Assembly (NCBI RefSeq): GCF_028640845.1
Contig: NC_080548.1
Location: forward strand, 4,892,314 to 4,956,313
Direction: 5' to 3'
Source of the DNA: Ahaetulla prasina
Lineage: Eukaryota > Chordata > Lepidosauria > Squamata > Colubridae
DNA length: 64,000 nucleotides
The position numbers and the translations under genes are program-made. The notes beneath the pieces were generated by a model, which ran no database searches, was not told where the DNA came from, and saw only the letters and a program-made list of their open reading frames with translations. Positions within the stretch are counted from its first letter, which is position 1. Every line of letters starts with the position of its first letter. Of the stretch, positions 37,901 through 49,900 are shown one piece after another.

Positions 37901-40900
37901 CAGATAGCAAACATTTTTACATTTCACCCCTGGTCCTTCTCTATAAAGCAAAACGTTAGTCAATGTCTGGGTTTTTCTTCAGTGTGCTGAAGAGAGAATC
38001 CAGGAATAGTAATGGGTTAACTCTGTCTCATAGCTCATTAGACTGAGTCTGTCAAAGTTGTGTGGACACACCTCTGCTGCCTTTGATCCCCAGCTTTTGA
38101 CTCAGTCTTTCGCTCTTATAGATGTGTCAGAATTCGATTCCAACTTTTAACCTTTACTCAAGCAAATAATATTCCTGGATTCTTCTCAGAAGACAGGAGA
38201 CGTTCCTGAGAGGTATTGGACTCCTGACTGGCTGGCTCCCGGCTTGGCTGGTGGAGTTGCTGTGCCTTGTTCCAGCTTAAAGAGCCTTAGCTCAAGCCTG
38301 CTGAAGGCCGAGGATTTGGCTTAACTGAAAGGAGGTACTCCTTTGAATTGGCCGGTTTAGCGTGAAAGAGTATTGCTCAACGCCGCTAACGGCTAGGGAC
38401 TTGGTGAATTTGACAGGAGCACTCTTTCACTCCTTGTTGGCCAGCTTAGCGTGAAGAGCAAGGCTCGATTCCACTAAAAGCCAAGGGAGTGCGCAGCTGT
38501 CAGGAGATAAGCCCGAACCTTCGCGAAAGGCATGAACGGGTGGCCTGGCTCTTGGACCACCCGGATCAACAGCCTGAAGCCCTATTGGCCTCCCGATGGA
38601 GGAGATTTGAGTCCCTGCCTGGCTCCACGCACTCCTCAGCGCCAAGGCATTTTGCCGCGCCAGCAGCAGGATCCCAGACAGAACGAGTCTGCAGTGACGG
38701 GCTGATTTTAATATGGAGGAGGCTGCGAAAATACAGCTCATGGGGAGGAATTGGCCTTCCCAGCCGACACCCAAGGCCCTAATGATGGCTCCTCTGCGTC
38801 AAGGTTGGCGGTGAAAGGGGCAGCTGCCAAGCTTAAAGAAAGGGATGTTGCCTCACAGAAGGCCTCTAAGGGCGAAGAAAAGGATGCCAGGAGGTATCAG
38901 AAGTCCTTAGATCGGCAGATTGCTAAAGAGCAAAAAGAGGCTGAACGGCGGAGACAGGTGTTATCTCCCAGGGGAGAACCTGCCATTTCCTGCCAATTCT
39001 CCATGGACAGCAGCCAGGCATGGGTTGTACATGAGAGACTGGGCCTTGCAACAGCCGCTATTGTGGCTGACGATATCAGGAGTCTTGTGCTCCACTTGCT
39101 GATGACCGCCATTTTGGGCTCGATGTTATCAGAAGTCTCGCACTCCACGTTCTGGCGGCTGCCAATTTAAATCTGGCCAAGAAGGTGGCAATTAAGATTC
39201 ATGATATGCTCTCTGAGCTTAGCGATCGGACTTGGAGGCATCCATTCAAGCTTCAGGCTTGACATTCCTTTGGTGCTACTGCGTGGAGCCGCGATACCCA
39301 CCCTTTACTTGGCTGTCGGTCCGCCTGTCTTGCTGTGGCGTTACAAGTGGATTCAGCACAGAGCGGCCATTTGCAGGCTATCTGCCTTGCTGTAGTATCA
39401 TCTTGCTTCAAGGGCGGCCATTTGCTGTACCTGCTGCTGTCAAACTATCCTGGTGCAGCAACTGTTTGCCTTCTTTGGCATCAAGACCTTTTGTGACAGG
39501 GCGGCCCGGTTCTACTTGGGCTGACAATTTCAGCTACTATGCCTAAGGCATTGAAGAAATCTAAGAACAGCCGCAAGCCTTCAGGGCTGCCTTGCCTCCA
39601 CTGGATGCTGGTCCTGGAATATCTACGGCCAGCATTCCCATTCCGGAACCCACAGGCAGAGATGATTCCCACAGTCACCAGAAGATGGGTCCGCATACTA
39701 AAGCATCTCTTAGAGATGAGGAGAGGAGAGACCGGGCCTTGCAAAAGCTTTGCTGCAAAGGCAATAAAGGCACGGCATCCAATGTTCCGCTCAGGGATAA
39801 CCTCCCCATCTTGAGTGAGCCTGTTTCCAGGGACCAGCCCCCAGTGGTTACCCCAGATCTGGTCTCTCTCCGAGATTGCCCTCTGCCAATTTTGACATCT
39901 GGATTGTGGGGCCCTGCAATTCCACCATTGCACCAGCTGGTGGACAGCATGGCTCCGGTAGTCAATCTACCTGAGGAGGTCACCCACCTGCTCGGTGCAG
40001 GATCGGGGGTTTATGCTCTCGAGCAATTTTCACGAAATTGTGGCCAGGGCTATTCAACAATCTCTCTCAACTGGGATTCAGCAGCCCAGCAGAGTGTGTT
40101 CTGAGATGTCATTGGCCTCAGGGTCACTAATCAATCATTGTCCGGAGGATCTTCTTTTGTTTCAGGCTCCAGGTTCTCCGGCTCCATCCTACGACAGTCA
40201 TCCGTCACTCATTGAGTAGGTGGAACGGCAGGATACAGATCTTTTGGATGATGAGGGGTTGGTGCACAGACAACCGGCGTTCACTGGCCTATTCCCACCA
40301 TTTTTAAATCGCTGCTGTTTAAAGCAACTAATTCAGCACAGCACAGCTCCCCTTCCGTATCTGATGGGCCTGTGCCCTTCCGAGAGGTCTTGGACCCCTT
40401 GTTTTCAGAACCTAGCAAAGAGGTGGACGCTGTTCCCGCGCCTCTTTTTTTCATCAATGTTGTCCAATGACAGTGGGCTTTGCCTGAGGTCAGCCACGAT
40501 ACCTTCTTCCGTAGATAGATGGTTCTTCAACGTTGCTCCAGATTTGGCAGAGTTACTCAAGGTCCCAATGGTGGACGTCCCAATAGCTGCCTTATTACCC
40601 AACACCTCTATTCCCGGTGAACCGGATGAGGGGCTCCACCCAGCGGAACGCTGATCTGATCAGTCCCTTCAATGGGCCCACCAAGGGGCGGCTTGGGTGA
40701 TTCGCTCTTCAACTACAGTGTCATTTTTCATATATAAATTTTTTTTATTTCCATTTTCCAACATCATATTTATGTACAATCTGTTACCCATCAGTAATAA
40801 TTAATTTTTATTTATTGCTGATTTGGGCCTGCCCGACTGCCACTTCCTTTCTTCACAACCTCCCTCTACCCTCTACTGCTTTCCCCTCCTTTATCTCCTT

Positions 40901-43900
40901 CACTTTACTACTTCCTCTCCTTCTCCACTCCTCCCTTCTTCCACCCTCTCTAACCTTCTTATTCCCCTCGTCCTTCTCAACTCTTTCCTACTTACTTTCT
41001 TCCCTCCTCCTACTCCTCTCTCCCTTTCTTTCTGAAATGGCAGCCGGGCAGCCCCCATATCATTTCAAATTTTAATTTCATATCTTCAATCATTACTGTA
41101 CATAAATAACCAATCCATGTATCATTTTCCCCCCTCTCCCTCCTCCCCCTTTCCCCCCCCCCGGACTTCCCAGAGCAAATACTGGGTATTATGACCAACA
41201 ATCACAAGCTAAAGTATACAAAATATACATAAACTCCCACCCCTCTCTAAAACTTTAAATCCCCTCACAATAAAAATAAAGAGATAAGAAAGAATAAGAA
41301 AAAAGAAAAAAGAAAAGGAACAATACCAATACAATCTTCCCTTCACATATTGCTTCTTCTTACAGTCCATTTTTAAAATTAGTCCATCTTCTCAAATTCA
41401 AATTTTTTCCACTTGTATATTCCTTCAAATTTCATAAGTCCATTTCTTAAATTACAGTCCATCTTCTCGAGCTCAAATTTTCATCATATATTTCTTCAAT
41501 TGTCATAACGTTTAATGTCTGATCTTCCAATATTACTCAGTCAAATATCAGTACGAATAAAGTCTCTCAGATACAATATTTCCAACTTAACTTCATAACT
41601 TTTACTGTCTATAAAAGTATCAATTAAAATGAATAATCATTTAAGTTACATCCACAATATAACAGTAAACAATTAACATCATTACCCACAATATTATCTA
41701 AATTCATAAATTTTACTTTCCATCCTTCACAATTAAATAGTATCATCCCATAGGTTTATACCTTACAAATAACAAAACCTATAATTTATATCCTAAACAA
41801 ATCAATTCTAAAAATTAACCATAATCATCATATTCACATCTTAAACATTCCTCCCCTCTCCTATTCTATTTTCCATCATCTCTAAACCAGTTAACTTAGC
41901 ATCTAACAACAAAGGATTCCCACTCTTTAAAACATCAATATAGAAATGTCTTGCTTTCATAACTGTATTAAGAAAATACTTTCTACCTCTAAAATTCACT
42001 GACAAACCCATTGGAACTTCCCATCTAAAATATATCTGATGTTTCTTAAACTCATCCACTAAAAAAGCAAATTCTCTTCTCTTTCTTAACATTTTAGGAG
42101 GAATTTCCTTCATCATTTTTATATCTTGTCCCAATATTTGAAATTTATTTTTATAAAAGGCTTGCAAAATTTCATACCTAACCTTTATAGTTGTAAAATA
42201 AAGAACCACATCCCTCGGTAATTTATTTTGTCTTGCCCACCAAGAATTAACACGATAAATTCTTTCAATATTAATCTCAAAATCTTCTGGCTCCACACCC
42301 TTTATCTGAGCAAAGGCTTGCGTAAAAATCTCCTTTAAATTTTCCTTCCTATTTTGTTTCAACCCCCTCACCCTTATAGCATATTCCATTAATCTATATT
42401 GTAATATTACTCTTTCTTCATCTGCCCTATCTATACCTTTGCCTGTATATCTTCCATCTTATTATCTAAGTTCCAATTGTTTTGATTCTTTTGAATTTCC
42501 TCTATTTTCCTTTGCAACTCTAAATTAACTTTATTAACTTCTGCCAAACTATCCTCCATCTGAATACAAGACTATAATATCTGTGAAATTGCATCCTTTA
42601 CCATTTTCATTTCCCTCTTCTGCTCTTCCACCATTTCCTTAAAATCCAACATCTCTTTCTCTATTTCATCAAATTTTTGATCTATTTATGAAAAACGAGT
42701 CTCCAGAAACTCCTGTAAAAAATTTCTTAATTCCTCTTTGATTTCTTCTTTTAATTTTTGTATCTGAGCTGAAGAAATTTCAAAGTTTTTAGTGGCTTTT
42801 GGTACTATTTGCTTAAAAGCCATTTTTTAAAATATATAACCTACCCAGTAACAGAGGACAAAAAGGGGTTAAAAGGGAAAGATTCAAAAAACTTTTCTTC
42901 TAAATCACTATAATCCCAAAGAAGAAGAAAAAATATAAATCATAAAATTCTCATTTCTTCCATTTAGTCAGTATCTTCTTGTATATCTCCTAATTCCACA
43001 CTAGCTGTTAATAAGCATTTCCTTAACGTTCGTTTCCAATACACAAATCGCCATTTGCTCGCATTCCACAAAACGCCATTTGCTTTCTTCTCTCCTATCT
43101 TCGCAACAAATGTATCCTCTATTAGGGGCTTGCAGTCTTCTTACAAACAAATGCTAGAACTCCAGTTTCTGCTCTGTCCGCGTTACAATCCATCACAAAT
43201 AAATTTCTGCCGCGGAGATTGGACGCTACGTTTTTTTCTTGCCAAAAGGCAGATGCCCTCGGAGTCTGGAGCGTTTTTCAGGCTTTGGAAGGAGCACTCC
43301 CCTCAAGCCCCCAGAAACTTTTCTGGGGCTTCTCTGGGTGGCTCAACTTCAGCCTGAATGCTCATCTCTCCCTCTTTGCCCGAGGGAGAGATTTACAAGC
43401 TGCCAGACAGCTAAATTACGCTGTCCTGGCAGCTCTACAGACTACGGGGTTAGCAGTCTAAAAAAGACTGCTAACCCGTCAACGAAGCGGAGCCAAACCG
43501 GAAGTCCCACAGCGTCATTTTTCAATCTGACAACCTTGTTCTGGTTAAGACAGCTGCAGGATAAGTTGCCAGCAAAGGACACCAGACTGCAGCAGGATCT
43601 TAAGATCATCGCTGCAGTCCAGTTCTCGGCCGACACTACCCTCAGTGCTGCCCGTTTCGCCTCCAAATCCATGGTGTCCGCAGAACGCTGTATGCTCTGG
43701 CTCAGACATTGGCAGTTGGACACCTGTCACAAGTGGTACCTCACTTCTGTTATGGGGGTCAAACTTTTTGCGCCGGCCTTGGAACCTTTGTTGGTGGAGA
43801 TGAAGGAAAAGCGTAAAATACTGCCTTCGTCTCAATGGAAGGGCGAATTTTAATTTTCTCCCCTTTTCCGCAGGCCTCTTGTTCGGGGATCTGATTGGGT

Positions 43901-46900
43901 TTCTGGATCCTTCTGATCTCACGGGTCTTTCGGGCCTAGGCAGAGGGTTCAGCAGGATAAGCCGGCTCGAGTAACTTTTCCTGCCAAATGGCCCTTTCGA
44001 AGGGGAGGAAGTCATTTGTTCCGATGCAACAGATAAATGCATATCTGACTCCCTTTGGCGGCAGATTAGCTTTCTTTGCCAACTGATGGGATGAAGTTAC
44101 TTTGGATTCCTGGGTCCAAGATATGGTAAGATCTGGTCTATCCCTTGAATTCCTCTCCACCCCTCCGAGGTTTTTTATTTGTTGCCCTGTCTCTATGGAC
44201 AGGAACAAAAAGGTCCTCATGGATTTGGCTGTACAACACCTTCTGGATATTAGAGCTATCCAGAAGATTCCAGAGGATCAGGCAGGGCAGGGGTTTTATT
44301 CCCTTCAATTCCTAGTTCCTAAGTCCTCTGGCAGGTGGAGATCTATTCTTGACCTCAGAAGGCTGAACTGATATATTATGCATAAATGGTTCAAAATGCA
44401 GTCCTTGCAATCTATTTTGGCTGGCATTAGGAAGGGCGACTTCCTTACCTCTATTGACTTTACTGAGGCATATTTGGACATCCCAATTTTTCCTCCCCAT
44501 TGCAAGTTTCTTAGATTTTATTATGCCGGTATGCAGTAGCAGTACCACATGTTACCTTTTGGGCTTTCTTCTGCACCCCACACCTTCACTAAGTTGCTAG
44601 CCACCTTGGTGGCCCACCTTAGGTCCATACCTGTCCGTGTCCAATGTTACTTGGATGATATTTTAATCCAGTCCTCTTTGAAATTACTTTCCGTTGAGGA
44701 CCTCCAAGTAACTATTCATTGTCTCAAAGAACATGGTTTCTCTATTAATATGGAGAAAAGCCATTTGACCCCTTCGACTCGAATACTCCATCTTGGGGCA
44801 GTGATTGATTCCCTAGAGGGTAAGTTGTACTTGTCTCCAGAATGGCAGGCCAGCCTCAGGGAGGTAGCTTGTAAGATGCAGAACAACAGTAAAGTGTAGG
44901 CCAGCCTTTATGCATTTCCGCCCCTACCACTCCTGCCGAGGGTGGTACGAAAGATTTTGGAGGAACGGGCGGAAGTCTTTCTTATTGCACCTCATTGGTC
45001 CCGGAGGCCTTGGTTCGCCAACCTCAAGAACCTGTTGGTGGCACCCTGGAGGATCCCTCAAGGCATGGCTTTGCTCAGCCAGAGGGTGTTGGTTCACCTG
45101 GACCCACAGTGGCTCCAACTGACTGCATGGCACTTGAGCGGCCAGCTCTTGAATGGGGACAATCTCTCCTCCAGGATCATCCAGACCATCCAGGCTTCCT
45201 GAACGCATTTATTCGGCCACTTGGCGGACCTTTTGTACTTGGTGTGACCGTGTGGGTGTTTCTCCCCTTCAGGCCTTGATAGCCCAGATCCTGGAATTTC
45301 TCCATTACAGACTAGATAATGGGCTATCGCCAAACAAGTGGTGGCTCTTTCGACTAACTTGTGGCTTCCTTATCCCAGCATCCCACCTTATGGAAGTTCC
45401 AGAAGGGTTCCACTAATATATATTCCCCCCGTGGTACATAGGTACTCCATCTGGGACCTGTCTATTGTACTGAACTCTCTTACGGAAGCCCCGTATGAGC
45501 CCTTACAAACTGCCAGTCTCCGCCTTTTGTCATGTAAGGTCACCTTTTTTGGTGGCAATTACTTCCGCCATGTGAATTTTGGAGATTGCTGCCCTCTCTG
45601 TACGAAGTGACCTTTGCATGTTTCACGCTGATGGCATGGTCCTTCGGCTTGATCCCTCCTTCATTCCTAAGATCAATACTCTGTTTCATTGGATGCAAGA
45701 ACCGATCCCAATTTTTGCCCTAACCTGGCCCACCCTGAATTGCCACAACCCACTCACCTGAATGGCACATTCTACCACAGTGTGGCCACATCGGTGGCAT
45801 GGGCCACGCAGGCATTGTTGACGATAATCTGCAGGGCGGTGACTTGGACTTTCCCTTCGCCCTTTATTAAGCACTATAAATTGGACAAATTTGCCTCCAC
45901 TGAGGCGGCATTTGGCCGTAGGGTGTTGCAGAGGATTCATATGGGAGGAGTCTTCTGACCAGACTGCGCCCGCCCATAATTAGGGACAGTAGCGGCTGGT
46001 GTTCCAAGGCAGACATTAACCCCACATCAGTGTCAGTAGCCCAGATTCTGGAGTTCCTCAAAGAAGGGCCAGACAAGGGACTGTTCCCCAATACCATCCA
46101 TAGACAGGTGGCAGCCCTGTCCTTGGTTTTGTCATGTAGGGATCTGGAATCCCTTGCTCAGCATCCTACTGTGCGCCGGTTTATTAGGGGTGCAACGAAC
46201 TGAAAACCTCCGGAGGTACATGGGACCTGCCCAAGGTCTTACAGTCTCTCACCGAAGCCCCCTTCGAGCCACTAAGATCGGCCAGCCTGCACTACCTCAC
46301 CTGCAAGGTGGTCTTCCTTTTAGCCATCATGTCGGCCTGACGAATTTCCGAACTGGCGGCCCTCTCTATAAGAAAGGATTTGTGTATATTTCATCCCAAT
46401 TGGGTGGTCTTGTGGTTGGACTCCTCCTTTGTGAATTCCTGGTTCCATAGGGCTCAGGAACTAATACTGCCAGACTTCTGCCCGGGACTGACCCATGCCT
46501 TGGAGAAAAAGTGGCACACCTTGGACGTTACGAGGGCCCTCCATATATATATTAAGAGGACTTCCTTCCTCAGGAAAACAGAGTCCATATTTGTGTCCTT
46601 TCAGCCCTCTACACTGGGCAACAATGTCACACCATCGACCATGGCCCGGTGGATATGGGCGTGCATCGTCAAGGCTTACGAGCTCCAGGCTCTTCCATTG
46701 CCTCAGCTGGTAACATCCCATTCCACCAGATGTGCAGCCATGACTGCTGTATGGTGACACAAGTCTCTATCGTGGAGGTCTGTCGAGCAGCAACATGGTC
46801 CTCTCCATCCCTGTTCTTAAGGCACTACAAACTGACACCTTCACTTCAGCCAAAGCGGCCTTCAGTAGGCAAGTCCTCCAGAGGGTGCATACAGAACTGG

Positions 46901-49900
46901 GGACTCCAGACCAGACTGCTGGCCACCTGTAGGACAAGCCAGCTTTGGTATGTCCCATTCCTGGATTCTCTTGTTAGCACACTGGAGAAGGGGCATTGGT
47001 TTTACCTGAGATGCTCCTCCTTGGTGTGCTGAGAGAGAATTCAGCCCCACCCTGGAGACTGTCTGGTCCTAAGTCCAGGAGTGGATGCCATTAGAAGAGA
47101 AACACGTCAAGTCTGTCACTCAGCCTTTGTCAATAGCTGGGGATTGTAGGCAGCGGAGGCGTGTCCACACAACTTTGACAGACTGTCAAATGAGCTACGA
47201 GACAGAGTTAACCCATTCCTATTCCTGGATTCTCTCTCAGCACACCAAAAAGGAGCGTATAAGGCTTACCTAATACTAATGCCCCATCTCACCATTTCAT
47301 AGGTGAGAGCTATTCAACTTGAGTGGCAAACAATCATAGATGGTATGATGTGGCTGATCTTCTACTTTATGTGTGTCAAACTCTCGGATCAGTTGCGTCA
47401 CACACTAGACATGCTCATGGCCAGTTTAGTGAAGGAGAAGAAGTCGCAATACGTCACATGATGACGTAAGTTTGACACCCCTGTTCTACTTGATGGCATT
47501 TTTCTTGAGGGCAACATGCTTATGGCTGCCTTCCAATATGGGGAAATGGTTCCCCCCAAGTAAGAAAAAAACCCCTAATGAGAAAACTTGGAGAACCAGA
47601 AGGAAACAGTTATGCATGAAAAAGTGTTAGCAAATTAGAATCAAGTTTTAAATTTTTATTATGGATTGATCTATGTTGGCTTTCTTTATTTCCTTAGTCT
47701 ACAGAATCCATGAGAACACCCCCTCCCCACAAATTTTGTTGTCTTCAGTTCATTTTAGGTTGTTTATTTACAGAATAAAAAATTTGTATTTTGTTCTGAA
47801 ACAAGCATTCTTACTCTCCGGTGTGCTGCTTGGAGAATCCAAGTGTGGGTTATTCCTCGTCTATTTGCCAGAGACTGAGTGTATATTTTTTAAAACATTC
47901 TTGACCATGCCGCTCTGCTTGGCTGAGCTTCAGTTTTGTTCAGTCAGTCTGGCTAGAGAGACGTGTGGAGTTTTGCTCTGGCAATTAGACAGTACCTTTC
48001 AGCTTGGATTTTCCAACGACGGGAGCTGAAAAAATTGTTTTTCTGTTTGAGGAGTCTGTAACAGCTGGAAAACATTCCGGACTGTTTTTCCATCTCCTCT
48101 GCTGTCAGCAGTGTATTGGTCGCCTCTGGGTCCCCAGGCTGACCACCACCGCCCATAGGAAGTATCTGGCAGTGACCAGAGTTCTGTTCCTTCGGGACAT
48201 CTCTGGACAGCGGGCTATTGATTCTGTTCACTTCTGCCGCCAGGATGTGTGCTGGTTCCCCTGGTCTGCCAGCACAACCACCACCACCTTTGCAGTTCCC
48301 ACATTACAGGGTGACTCCAGAGTCATTGCCAGTATGCTGCAGCAAACTCTGAAGGATTTGTGATACTTTGCGGCGTGGAGAGAGCGCTTCGGATCTTGCG
48401 CCTATTGATTCGGCTGCTAAGCCATGGGGGCACCTGTAGAGTAGGTTTCTGCTCTTGCACTATTTTTTTTCCTTTGGTCGAGCCGCGGCGGCACTGAGAG
48501 GGCTTTTATTCTCGCGCCAGTCATCCTTTTACTGTGCAGCCGGGGAGGCTAGTCTGCGGCAAATTTTGCGCTTCCTCGCCTGCCGATAAGGAAAAGGACC
48601 TGCAGTGAAGCGGCGCTGAGAGAGTCGGGATTCCACTCCCGCGCATCAGTAACAAAATTTTTGAATAAAGCAGCATTTAAACTACGTTTTTGGCAGCAAC
48701 CTGCCCGGGATAGCACTGAGGTCTGACCTCCATTTGCACCCTTTTGTCGCAGCTTGCAGAGTCGGAGCCTTCTCCAGAGACGAGCAGTAGAGCCAGGAAA
48801 GCTTAATTAGTTCTCATGCAATTTTTGGGAGCAGTCAGGGTGCCTGACTGACGCAGAATAGCTGGTTTCATTCATCTGGGCTTCTGGTGGCAGCGTGCCC
48901 TCGACATCCACATCCCTTGGGGTCCATCCCTGATCGGAAGCCTCCAGACTGGTCCATATACTGCGGCAGGGGAGGGGTGTCAAAATGAAGGATTCTGATC
49001 TATCCTCCGACATTGATCTGGCTGACAGAACTAGCAGGCCTAAAGCTTCGGAGCTTAAAAGCTCCAAAATCACCACCAGGAGTACTGTGAGCAAAAGCAG
49101 GCCTTCCTCTCCTTTGCCTGCAAAGGGAGCCCCTGTCTGGGACAAGGACGCTAAGAGGTGTCATAAGATCTTGGAAAAACACTTTGCCAAGACTCACCAA
49201 AAAGCCCAGAATAAGGACCAACAACTTGCTTCTATCACAGAAGCAGTTTTTTCTGGTTCTGACACATCTGTCATTCCACCTCATCTGGTGGTCAACAGAA
49301 GGGACAGAGGAACAACGACCCCTTCCTATTGCAGGTCCACAGGATGAGTCTTTTTCTCTGCCTGGCATTATGCCTTCTGGGTTGCAAACTACAATTACTA
49401 ATAGACGGTTGGCTCCTGAAGCGACCTTCACCCCGTCAGCAGTGGGGATCCGCTCAGGGGAGGGCCTTAGTGCCAGTCTATCCCGAGACATCCAAAATGT
49501 GATTGCTGAAGCAATTTCAAGGGGTATAGCAGCAGGGCTCCAATAGGGGGGTCATTTGCAAGTGCAGATCTCTCTTCATATGATTCCATTGCCAGGATCT
49601 CCGTCTCATCCGGATTCTATTCATAGCCAAGATTCCTTGCTGGGCGATGAGGAACAAAGAGACCCAGAAATGACGAAGGGATGGTGCCTGATTGACCAGC
49701 CTTCTCAGGCCTCTTCCATACTTCCATCTTCAAGTCACTACTTCACAAAGCCAAAGTGACAACTAACATGGGAATTGCCGACACCTCTGTGGAGCAATCT
49801 CTGGAGAATCCAAACCCTCATGATGACCTGCTTACAGTCCCTACACCCAAACAGGAGATTATTCCTTGCCCAAAACTCTTCACTGATGTAATCCAGTGAC

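Larger units (their letters stand above)
37975..47285 (+). mobile_element. DIRS-C: composite, decayed DIRS element with nested L1
   Basis: The left end (TTCTTCAGTGTGCTGAAGAGAG onward) and right end (to CTAATGCCCC) form inverted repeats at about 37,975-38,110 and 47,115-47,285. An internal complementary region at about 46,965-47,050 matches both ends. The interior holds two gag N-terminal segments, a gag core split by an L1 insertion (40,731-43,508), an RT, a methyltransferase-like block directly after RT with RNase H missing, and two successive recombinase segments. All frames are broken. The outline suggests a copy assembled from two related templates, or one rearranged after insertion. Confidence 0.85.
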
